Below are positions 57,074-64,000 of a DNA stretch of 64,000 nucleotides, piece by piece. The position numbers were made by a program, and so were the translations under genes. The stretch lies in assembly GCA_046349315.1 (NCBI GenBank), contig JAXMCQ010000002.1, forward strand, positions 62,001-126,000. The letters run 5' to 3'. This DNA comes from JAEUMG01 sp046349315 (lineage in GTDB: Bacteria > Pseudomonadota > Alphaproteobacteria > Rhizobiales > Aestuariivirgaceae). The notes under the pieces are model-generated. The model saw nothing but the letters and a program-made list of their open reading frames with translations. It searched no databases and was not told the origin of the DNA. How positions within the stretch are numbered: position 1 is the stretch's first letter; every line of letters starts with the position of its first letter.

Positions 57074-58502
57074 CAAGCGAATTACTGGAAACGGCCGCGA
57101 CGACCCCCTCCCCCGTCGCGGCCGGTTTCGTCAATTTCGACGCCGAAGATATGCCCGCTCCGATATCGGGAAAATGCAAGGTGAAGCAGCATCCAGCGCC
57201 CGGGGATGTTTCGATCGTCACGGTCCCGCCGTGCCGCTCCATCGTGCGGCTGACGATGGAAAGCCCGAGGCCGGCACGGCCGGCCGTCTTGCGATCGCCC
57301 TGCCGGTAGCGATCAAAGATATGCGGCAGATCCTTCTCGGCGATCCCGCGACCATGATCGGCAACCGCAACCATGAGCCCCGGCCCGACCTTGACTTCGA
57401 CTGCTGATCCCGCCGGTGCGGCGCGCATAGCATTCTCGATCAGATTACGAATGGCGCCGGCGACGGTTTCAGGCTCGCCGCGAACGATCGCTGCTTCGAC
57501 AACCGTTAGCTCGAGACTGCGTCCTTGTGCGATCGCCAGCGGTGCCATTCGCGCGACCAGCCGCTTTGCAATCGTACTCAGATCAACCGACTCGAGTTCC
57601 TCGGGGATCACGGCCTCGATGCGCGCGACCGCCAGAAGTTGATCGACCAGGCGGGCCATCGCACCGAGATCTTCGCGCATCTGGGCCGCGATTGGGCCTT
57701 CGATCTGTTCAAGCTCAAGCGCAAGGATCGAGAGCGGGGTGCGAAGTTCATGCGCGACATTGGCGGCGAAATCCCGGTGCGAGATGATCGCTAGCTCGAG
57801 CTTGTCCAGCAAGCGATTGACAGCACTTCCCAAGGCCAGAACCTCTTGCGGCGCCCCGACCAGGTCGAGCCGTACGCCGTGGCTGAGCGGGCCGACCGCG
57901 GTGACATCGCGAGCCGCCGTCTCGATTGGGCGCAATGCTTGGCGCACGACGATCAGCACGACCACGAGCATGATCGCTGTCAGGGGCACGATCGGAAGCG
58001 CGACGCGGTCGAGCACTTGCCGCCTCAATTCGTGAGAGTAGAGGCCGGCGGGATCGCCAACGACAGCGACCCGGACCAGGAAATCGCTGCCCGCGAGGGA
58101 GATGCGCCGGAGTGCCACAAACCGCTCGGCGCCTGCGAGCGTGTCGAGCTGCATGCCCTCGATCGCACCCGTATTGAGTTCTACGGGTCGGCCCTCGAAC
58201 AGCGCCGGGTTTCGCCAGTCGATGGTCGAGCCGGCTGACGTACTCAATTCATAGCCATAGGCCTCCGGAAAGTCGTCGTAATGCTGGGCGTATTTCTCGG
58301 CGAGATCGACGCGCGCCGAGGCGCCGGACGGCACAACGCTGGACGCTATCCGGCCGAGCTCGCGGTCGACAACGGCTTCCTCGATTTCCTGGCTGCGGCT
58401 CGCAAGATCGATCGCCACATAGACGAGCTGAAGGACAAAGGCCGCCAAGGCGACCGCCAGCAGCCGATTCATGATAGTCGTGCCGAGGGGTTTTGACTTC
58501 AT
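57057..58502 (-). CDS. sensor histidine kinase (EnvZ/QseC-like, class I)
   Basis: A 481-residue membrane kinase with two helices (about 10-31 and 180-200) enclosing a periplasmic sensor of about 150 residues. Next come HAMP (about 200-255), the dimerisation H-box DFAANVAHELRTPLSILALELEQ near 265 with the phosphoacceptor His, and the ATPase domain: N-box AIRNLIENAMRAAP near 370, G1 VAVADHGRGIAEKDL, F-box IFDRYRQ, G2 GRAGLGLSIV. An extra about 35-residue C-terminal tail overlaps the DUF1344 gene. Its start overlaps the response regulator stop by 4 bp. The signal is unknown. Confidence 0.92.
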   Translation of the reverse strand: MKSKPLGTTIMNRLLAVALAAFVLQLVYVAIDLASRSQEIEEAVVDRELGRIASSVVPSGASARVDLAEKYAQHYDDFPEAYGYELSTSAGSTIDWRNPALFEGRPVELNTGAIEGMQLDTLAGAERFVALRRISLAGSDFLVRVAVVGDPAGLYSHELRRQVLDRVALPIVPLTAIMLVVVLIVVRQALRPIETAARDVTAVGPLSHGVRLDLVGAPQEVLALGSAVNRLLDKLELAIISHRDFAANVAHELRTPLSILALELEQIEGPIAAQMREDLGAMARLVDQLLAVARIEAVIPEELESVDLSTIAKRLVARMAPLAIAQGRSLELTVVEAAIVRGEPETVAGAIRNLIENAMRAAPAGSAVEVKVGPGLMVAVADHGRGIAEKDLPHIFDRYRQGDRKTAGRAGLGLSIVSRTMERHGGTVTIETSPGAGCCFTLHFPDIGAGISSASKLTKPAATGEGVVAAVSSNSLVTSPQ

Positions 58503-59170
58503 TGGTTCGCGACAAGATAGCCGACGCCGCGGACTGTATGGATTTCGACGCGGGATTCCGCTTCGGCAAGCTTCTTACGGATGCGCGACATTGCAACTTC
58601 GATCGCGTTCGGCGTGACCTCCTCCGCGAAACCGTAGATCCGGGCTTCCATGTCCTCGCGCGCAACGACACGGCCCGGATGTCTTAGAAGCAATTCCAGA
58701 ATGTCGGCCTCGCGCTTTCCAAATTCCACTTCGCGACCGGAGACGCGAATCCGCCGCGCTGCCGTGTCGAGTGCGAGGTCGCCTGACGTCAGTATGGAGT
58801 TGAGGGTTTCTTGCGGACGCCGGATGAGTGCGCGACATCGCGCCAGAAGTTCAGCCATCGAAAAGGGCTTGGTCAGATAGTCATCGGCACCGGTATCAAG
58901 TCCGTCGACTTTATCTTCTATTCCGGAGCGAGCTGTGACGACGAGAACCGGGGTCGCAAGCCCGCGCGCTCTTGCCTTTCTGAGCCAGTTTATCCCGTCG
59001 CCATCCGGCAAGCCGACATCGAGCAGGATCAGGTCGAATTTAGCGGCGTCGAGCGCGGCTTCTGCTTGGTCGAGATCGCCGGTTTGGTCGGCAGCAAATC
59101 CCGCGCGCCTCAGGCCTGCCGCAATGGAATTTGCCAATCGTTCTTGGTCTTCGATAATGAGCGCGCGCAT
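58499..59170 (-). CDS. OmpR/PhoB-family response regulator
   Basis: A 223-residue two-domain regulator. Receiver: MRALIIEDQERLANS (acidic pocket), DLILLDVGLPDGDG (phospho-Asp near residue 51), LVVTARSG (Thr) and GADDYLTKPFSMAELLARC (Lys). DNA-binding winged helix: GREVEFGKREADILELLLRHPGRVVAREDMEARIYGFAEEVTPNAIEVAMSRIRKKL. AGGAGG lies 6 bp upstream of ATG 59170. It precedes the kinase with a 4 bp overlap. An 18 bp palindrome upstream suggests autoregulation. Confidence 0.94.
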   Translation of the reverse strand: MRALIIEDQERLANSIAAGLRRAGFAADQTGDLDQAEAALDAAKFDLILLDVGLPDGDGINWLRKARARGLATPVLVVTARSGIEDKVDGLDTGADDYLTKPFSMAELLARCRALIRRPQETLNSILTSGDLALDTAARRIRVSGREVEFGKREADILELLLRHPGRVVAREDMEARIYGFAEEVTPNAIEVAMSRIRKKLAEAESRVEIHTVRGVGYLVANQ

Positions 59171-59207
59171 TGGACGCCTCCTGGCCAAGTCGTATAGCCA
59201 GCCCGGC

Positions 59208-59225
59208 CTGTCAGGAACCTGACAG
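59208..59225. promoter_or_regulatory. palindrome CTGTCAGG-AA-CCTGACAG upstream of the response regulator
   Basis: A perfect inverted repeat with 8 bp arms and a 2 bp spacer, 38-55 bp ahead of the response regulator ATG and next to a TATACG-like -10 (minus strand). It contains the GTCAGG half-site that is repeated upstream of DUF1344. Confidence 0.55.
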
Positions 59226-59287
59226 CTGCGGCGCGAATATGGCCTGCCGGCCAACATGGACAAATGTTCATGAACAGCCAGATGAGA

Positions 59288-60184
59288 TCAGCCATTCTCT
59301 TTAAACCACTGCGCGATAAAATCCTTGAGTGCGAGGCTCGCGCGCGTCAGCCGGAATTCAGAAGGCCAGGCCAGCGCAATACGATGCCGGGGCTCTACGT
59401 CGCGCACCGGGATTGTTACGAATGGCGAGCCGTCATAGCTTGCGTCGACCATCGGACGTGTGAAGGCGATTGACAGGCCAAGCCCCGCAGCGACGAAGCC
59501 GCGCACCGTTTCGAAGGAGCCGGAGAGGCGCGACATTTCCGGGCGCAGGTCATAGCGATTGAAAAGATCGACGAAGTAGCGCCGGCTCGCCGGCTGATCG
59601 GCAAGGATCAAAGGTCCGGCTGCTACTTCCTTGAGGTTGAGCTGCTTGCGTCCTGCAAATGGATGACCGGGAGGAATGAGCGCATAGGGGGCGCGCGTCG
59701 CGACCGTCATCTGGCCGAGCGAGGCCGGCAGCCCAATATCATAGGTTAGCATTAGGTCGGCTTCGGCGCGCTCAAGAAGGCGTGGCAATTCCTCAAGATC
59801 GCCCTCGCGAAAGCGCAGCCTGACCGCAGGCTGCGCTGCTTCAAAGGCCTTAAGAATAGCTGGCGCATAGCGCGGCGCCAGATCGGCGAAGACGCCAAGC
59901 GTCACTTCGCCGCTAACCGTTCCTTCATTGGCGTTTAGGGCTGCAAGCTCGCGCGCATCCTCGATGAGCCGCCGGCTGCTCGCTACGAAGAGCCGTCCGA
60001 AGGGCGTTAGGCTGACGCCCTGGCCCTTGCGCCGCACGAAAAGCGCCTCGCCATAATCGGCTTCGATCTGGGCGATGGCCGCCGAAACCGAAGGCTGGGA
60101 AACGTTGAGAGCATCGGCCGCCGCGGTGACACTCTGGTGATCGGCGGCGGCAAGGGCGTAACGAATGGCACGTAGGCTGAGCAT
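59288..60184 (-). CDS. LysR-family transcriptional regulator
   Basis: A 298-residue LysR protein: HTH LRAIRYALAAADHQSVTAAADALNVSQPSVSAAIAQIEADYGEALFVRRKGQGVSLTPFG, then the effector domain (VSGEVTLGVFADLAPRYAPAILKAFEAAQPAVRLRFREGD, PYALIPPGHPFAG, VAAGLGLSIAFTRP). It resembles the OxyR/NocR-sized group of one-ligand sensors. It is divergent from the FAD oxidoreductase pair at 60316, which is the likely target. A T-N11-A box abuts its start codon. Confidence 0.92.
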   Translation of the reverse strand: MLSLRAIRYALAAADHQSVTAAADALNVSQPSVSAAIAQIEADYGEALFVRRKGQGVSLTPFGRLFVASSRRLIEDARELAALNANEGTVSGEVTLGVFADLAPRYAPAILKAFEAAQPAVRLRFREGDLEELPRLLERAEADLMLTYDIGLPASLGQMTVATRAPYALIPPGHPFAGRKQLNLKEVAAGPLILADQPASRRYFVDLFNRYDLRPEMSRLSGSFETVRGFVAAGLGLSIAFTRPMVDASYDGSPFVTIPVRDVEPRHRIALAWPSEFRLTRASLALKDFIAQWFKENG

Positions 60185-60199
60185 ATAGGATAAACCTAT
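60185..60199. promoter_or_regulatory. LysR box ATAGG-N5-CCTAT
   Basis: An inverted repeat with a T-N11-A core placed directly before the LysR ATG (minus strand) and 117 bp from the divergent oxidoreductase gene. The placement fits autorepression, with a possible second activation half-site toward 60210-60225 (GGATAAATC). Confidence 0.5.
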
Positions 60200-60315
60200 G
60201 AGCTTTGCTCGGATAAATCAAATTGCCAGATGACCTATGAACGGGCAGGGTGGGGGTGAATGCCGCCTTTCCTCCGTAGGCAGGGAGCAGGCAAATTCAT
60301 TGGGAGATTGGCGAG

Positions 60316-61620
60316 ATGGCCGAGAGATACGACGCGATCATCATTGGGGCAGGGGTGATCGGCACCTGCACGGCCTATGAATTGGCCAAGACCGGCCGCA
60401 ATACGCTCTCGATCGATAAGAATTCGGTTGCGGGCTACGGCTCGACCTCGGGCTCCTGTGCCATCATCCGCACCTATTACTCGGCCTTCGAAACCTGTGC
60501 CATCGCCTATGAAGGCTGGTTCTATTGGGAAGACTGGGCGAACTACGTCGGTAGCCCTGATCCGCGCGGCATGATCAAGTATCACAACACGGGCTCGATG
60601 GTGGTAAAGACCGAGCACAACAAGCAGCTCATTCATATCTGCGAAATTATGGATCAGCTCGGTTGCCCTTACACGCCTTTGACGGCGGAACAGATGAAGG
60701 CGCGATTGCCGATCATGGATACGCACCAGTTCTCACCGGCCAAGCGCCCAGACGATCCGCATTTCGGCGAACCGACCGCGCCATCGATCCTCGGCGGCAT
60801 CTACTTCCCGAACAGCGGCTATGTGAACGATCCGGCATTGGCCGCGCAGAATGGCGAGCATGCCGCAAAGAGCCGGGGCGGCAAGTTCCGCTACAACGCC
60901 GAAGTGGCGGCGATCCGCCAAGCCAAGGGCCGCGTCGCCGGCATCACGCTCAAGGACGGCACCGAGATCGATGCGCCGGTCGTCGTCAATGTCGCAGGCC
61001 CGCATTCCGCCAAGATCAACCAGATGGCGGGCGTCTTCGAGACGATGAAGATGAAGACGCGGGCGCTGCGCCATGAAGTGGCACACGTGCCGGCCCCCGA
61101 AGGTTTCGATTTCGAGCACAAGGGCATGGTCTATTCTGACAGCGACATCGCCACCTATGCGCGCCCCGAAATCGGCAATCACATTCTGATCGGTTCGGAG
61201 GATCCTGATTGCGACAAGCGCGAATGGGTCGATCCCGACAATTACGATCGCAATTTTTCGGAACAATGGCGCGTCCAGGCTCTGCGCCTTGCTCAGCGCT
61301 TCCCGGAAATGAAGATTCCCTCGCGCATGAAGGGCGTGGTCGATCTCTATGATGTCACCGAAGATTGGATCCCGATCTACGACAAATCCGATCTTCCCGG
61401 CTTCTTCATGGCCTGCGGCACTAGCGGCAATCAGTTCAAGAATGCGCCCGTCGCCGGAAAGATGATGACGGCGTTGGTCGAAGCCGAGGCCAAAGGCCAG
61501 GACCATGACAAGGACCCTGTCGAATTCCGGCTCGACCATATCGGCAAGGACGTCTCGCTCGGCTTCTTCTCGCGCAACCGTTCGGTCAATCCGAATTCAA
61601 GCTTCTCGGTGCTGGGCTAA
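60316..61620 (+). CDS. FAD-dependent oxidoreductase (DAO/sarcosine oxidase-like)
   Basis: A 434-residue flavoenzyme of the DAO fold. The dinucleotide motif is YDAIIIGAGVIGTCTAYELAKTG at the N-terminus, GSTSGSCAIIRTYYS near 43 is the FAD-contact loop typical of sarcosine oxidase beta-like proteins, and the C-terminal DLPGFFMACGTSGNQFKNAPVAGKMM closes the FAD site. It probably oxidises an N-methyl or secondary amine. The next oxidoreductase begins 5 bp downstream, so they form an operon, probably under the divergent LysR. Substrate not determined. Confidence 0.85.
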   Translation: MAERYDAIIIGAGVIGTCTAYELAKTGRNTLSIDKNSVAGYGSTSGSCAIIRTYYSAFETCAIAYEGWFYWEDWANYVGSPDPRGMIKYHNTGSMVVKTEHNKQLIHICEIMDQLGCPYTPLTAEQMKARLPIMDTHQFSPAKRPDDPHFGEPTAPSILGGIYFPNSGYVNDPALAAQNGEHAAKSRGGKFRYNAEVAAIRQAKGRVAGITLKDGTEIDAPVVVNVAGPHSAKINQMAGVFETMKMKTRALRHEVAHVPAPEGFDFEHKGMVYSDSDIATYARPEIGNHILIGSEDPDCDKREWVDPDNYDRNFSEQWRVQALRLAQRFPEMKIPSRMKGVVDLYDVTEDWIPIYDKSDLPGFFMACGTSGNQFKNAPVAGKMMTALVEAEAKGQDHDKDPVEFRLDHIGKDVSLGFFSRNRSVNPNSSFSVLG

Positions 61621-61625
61621 TCGAC

Positions 61626-64000
61626 ATGAACAAACACACCCGCGTGGCAGTGATCGGCGGCGGCGTTGTCGGCTGCTCTGTCCTCTATCATTTGACCAAG
61701 CTCGGCTGGAGCGACGTGACGCTGATCGAGCGCTCTGAACTCACATCGGGCTCGACCTGGCATGCGGCTGGCGGCTTCCACACGCTCAATGCCGACACCA
61801 ACATGGCGGCACTGCAGGGGTATACGATCCGCCTCTACAAAGAGCTGGAAGAGAAATCCGGCCAGTCCTGCGGATTGCATCATGTTGGCGGTATCACATT
61901 GGCAACGAGCCCTGACCGTCTCGACTTTCTGAAGGCCGAGCGCGCCAAGCATCGCTATATGGGCCTCAATACCGAGATCGTCGGGCCGGAGGAGATCAGG
62001 AAGCTGTCGCCGATCACCAACACGGACGGTGTATTGGCCGCCCTGTACGATCCGCTCGACGGCCATCTCGATCCTTCCGGCACGACGCATGCCTATGCCA
62101 AAGCGGCGCGCGCAGCAGGCGCGAAGGTCATCTTGCATAATCCTGTACTCGAAACCAATCCGCGCAAGGATGGTTCGTGGGATGTGGTGACGCAGGAAGG
62201 CACGATTATTGCCGAGCATGTGGTGAACTGCGGCGGGCTCTGGGCTCGTGAAGTCGGCGCGCTCGCCGGCGTCTACCTGCCCCTGCATCCGATGGAGCAT
62301 CAATATCTCGTCACTGCCGATGCGCCGGAAGTCTATGAGCGCAACACGGAGCTTCCGCACGTAATGGATCCCGAGGGCGAGAGCTATCTGCGCCAGGAGG
62401 GTCGCGGCCTCGTCATCGGTTTCTACGAGCAGAAATGCGATCCGTGGGCGGTTGACGGTACGCCGCTCGATTTCGGGCACGAATTATTGCCCGACAAGCT
62501 CGACCGCATCGGCGATTCACTCGAGTTTGCCTTCAAGCGTTTCCCGGTGCTGGCGCGCGCCGGCATCAAGAAGATCATCAACGGGCCTTTCACCTTCGCG
62601 CCCGACGGCAATCCGTTAGTCGGCCCGGTGCCTGGCCTCAATAACTACTGGACGGCGGTCGCCGTCATGGCGGGCTTCAGCCAGGGTGGTGGCGTCGGAC
62701 TGACTCTGGCCGAATGGATGGTCGACGGTGAACCCTCCCGCAATGTCTTCGCCATGGATGTCGCGCGCTTCGGCAAATGGATCACGCCTGGCTACACGCG
62801 CGCCAAGGTGCGCGAGAATTATCAGCGGCGCTTTTCGATTGGCTACCCGAACGAGGAACTGCCGGGTGCGCGCCCGTTTCGCACGACGCCGGCCTATAGT
62901 CTTTGGAAGGGCCAGCGCGCTGTGTTCGGCGCGGGCTTCGGCATGGAACACGCCAATTACTTCGCCAAGCCTGGTGAGCCGCTCTTCGAAACGCCAAGTT
63001 TCCGCCGGTCCAATGCCTTTGCGACCGTGGCTGAAGAATGTCGTGTGGTGCGCGAGGCGGTCGGCCTGAATGAGATCCACAATTTCGGAAAGTATCTGGT
63101 CGAAGGGCCGGGCGCCGAAGCTTTCCTTGATCATCTCATGGCCGGACGCATCCCCAGGGTCGGTCGCCTTTCGCTTACCCCCATGCTGAGCCCCAAGGGC
63201 CGGATCATCGGCGATTTCACGATCACGCGGCTTGCCGAGGATCGCTTCCAACTCACTGCTTCCTTCGGCGCGCAGGACTATCACATGCGTTGGTTCCTCA
63301 AGCATATGCCGAAGGAGGGTGTGAAACTCACCAATGTCTCGACCAGCCGCATCGGCTTCCAGATTGCCGGGCCCAGATCGCGCGATCTCCTGGCGAAGGT
63401 CGCCAAGGGCGATGTGTCGACGGCGGCCTTGCCCTTCATGGCAGCAATGGAAATGGACATCGGCCTCTGTCGAGCGCTGGTGCAGCGCGTCTCCTATACC
63501 GGCGACCTCGGCTATGAAATCTATGTTCCAGCGGAGGACCAGCTGTCGCTCTATGAAACGCTGACTGCTGCGGGCGCCGAATTCGGTCTCAAGCCTTTCG
63601 GCATGCGTGCCATGATGAGCCTGCGACTCGAGAAGTCATTCGGGTCGTGGCTGCGGGAATTCAAGCCGGACTACTCGCCGCTTGAAACCGGCCTTGACCG
63701 TTTTGTCGCCTACAACAAGCCCGCCGATTTCATCGGCAAGGCAGCAGCATTGAAGGAGAAGGCCGAGGGCGTGAAGCGCCGGCTCTCGACCTTCGTGGTC
63801 GAAGCCAAGGACGCCGATGTCTGGGGTGACGAGCCGATCTGGATCGATGGAAAGGTTGAGGGTTTCGTTTCTTCAGGGGGCTATGCGCATCACGCCAAGA
63901 AGTCGGTCGCCATGGGCTTCCTGCCGGTTGAGAAGATCAAGGACGGGCTGAAGGTCGAGATCGAGATATTGGGCGAACGCCGGCCGGCCTTCCTTGTAAC
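61626..64000 (+). CDS. dimethylglycine/sarcosine dehydrogenase-like protein with GcvT domain (3' end cut)
   Basis: About 791 residues are visible; relatives have about 815, so only the end is missing. The N-terminal DAO domain has VAVIGGGVVGCSVLYHLTKLG and LTSGSTWHAAGGFHTL, whose His matches the covalent FAD-binding His of DMGDH/SDH. GPFTFAPDGNPLVGPVPG and VAVMAGFSQGGGVG near 320-350 complete the flavin site. A C-terminal GcvT-like folate-binding domain starts near residue 420 (YSLWKGQRAVFGAGFGMEHANYF, NFGKYLVEGPGAEAFLDHLMAGRIP, RVSYTGDLGYEIYV). It should demethylate an N-methyl amine and pass the C1 unit to tetrahydrofolate. Confidence 0.87.
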   Translation, partial: MNKHTRVAVIGGGVVGCSVLYHLTKLGWSDVTLIERSELTSGSTWHAAGGFHTLNADTNMAALQGYTIRLYKELEEKSGQSCGLHHVGGITLATSPDRLDFLKAERAKHRYMGLNTEIVGPEEIRKLSPITNTDGVLAALYDPLDGHLDPSGTTHAYAKAARAAGAKVILHNPVLETNPRKDGSWDVVTQEGTIIAEHVVNCGGLWAREVGALAGVYLPLHPMEHQYLVTADAPEVYERNTELPHVMDPEGESYLRQEGRGLVIGFYEQKCDPWAVDGTPLDFGHELLPDKLDRIGDSLEFAFKRFPVLARAGIKKIINGPFTFAPDGNPLVGPVPGLNNYWTAVAVMAGFSQGGGVGLTLAEWMVDGEPSRNVFAMDVARFGKWITPGYTRAKVRENYQRRFSIGYPNEELPGARPFRTTPAYSLWKGQRAVFGAGFGMEHANYFAKPGEPLFETPSFRRSNAFATVAEECRVVREAVGLNEIHNFGKYLVEGPGAEAFLDHLMAGRIPRVGRLSLTPMLSPKGRIIGDFTITRLAEDRFQLTASFGAQDYHMRWFLKHMPKEGVKLTNVSTSRIGFQIAGPRSRDLLAKVAKGDVSTAALPFMAAMEMDIGLCRALVQRVSYTGDLGYEIYVPAEDQLSLYETLTAAGAEFGLKPFGMRAMMSLRLEKSFGSWLREFKPDYSPLETGLDRFVAYNKPADFIGKAAALKEKAEGVKRRLSTFVVEAKDADVWGDEPIWIDGKVEGFVSSGGYAHHAKKSVAMGFLPVEKIKDGLKVEIEILGERRPAFLV

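Overview
The window reads as ordinary chromosome of a GC-rich alphaproteobacterium, most likely a member of the Hyphomicrobiales (Rhizobiales). Supporting signs are the aa3 oxidase cluster order (ctaC-ctaD-ctaB-coxF-ctaG-ctaE-DUF983-SURF1) running into thrC and an M16 protease, lineage-typical families (DUF4170, DUF1127, DUF1344, DUF6356, IalB, TIGR01459 HAD), and three families of short palindromic intergenic repeats of the kind common in this order. The genus cannot be fixed from sequence reading alone. No tRNA, rRNA, prophage, transposase or CRISPR array was seen.

Layout. 1-10.7 kb: housekeeping and cofactor genes (SIMPL protein, class III aminotransferase, degenerate EAL protein, HAD hydrolase, ribF, cysQ with DUF4170, pmbA, ubiA, rsmE, gshA). 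10.8-18 kb: a LysR-nitronate monooxygenase pair divergent from a DUF1127 gene, two DUF937 proteins, a HAD hydrolase, tldD and an IalB-like secreted protein. 18.2-27.8 kb: cytochrome c oxidase structural and assembly genes, then thrC, an M16 peptidase and a GNAT acetyltransferase, several of them coupled by 1-4 bp overlaps. 27.9-38.7 kb: a large membrane PAS-GGDEF-EAL protein, yqgE, an orphan DsbD-alpha protein, peroxiredoxin, rnhA-ispH, an Lrp/AsnC regulator divergent from a DUF6356 gene, a frameshifted methyltransferase and a bicupin resembling oxalate decarboxylase. 38.9-47.5 kb: a marR-emrA-emrB efflux operon, zwf, a MATE transporter, a DUF1254 protein and small genes. 47.5-53 kb: ogt, a deacetylase-type amidohydrolase, a decayed parDE pair and a DinG/XPD-like helicase. 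53-64 kb: an alpha/beta hydrolase, YbaK-like protein, a non-pyrrolysine MttB-like methyltransferase, pcp, a two-component system beside a DUF1344 gene, and a LysR gene divergent from two FAD oxidoreductases that look like demethylating amine dehydrogenases.

The most unusual item lies in the 445 bp gap between the helicase and the alpha/beta hydrolase. A full-consensus sigma-54 promoter (-24/-12 at 52841-52855) has a full-consensus IHF site about 40 bp upstream and an inverted repeat suitable for an enhancer-binding protein about 135 bp upstream. It points into a roughly 140 nt structured region that ends in a 13 bp hairpin plus T6. I read this as an RpoN-dependent small RNA, or possibly an attenuated leader of the hydrolase. 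A second candidate small RNA (about 35106-35216) is divergent from ispH.

Four local regulatory circuits can be read from the DNA: three GGG-N7-CCC palindromes between the Lrp gene and DUF6356; a palindromic MarR site over the efflux operon promoter; a shared GTCAGG half-site in front of both the response regulator and DUF1344; and a T-N11-A box at the second LysR gene.
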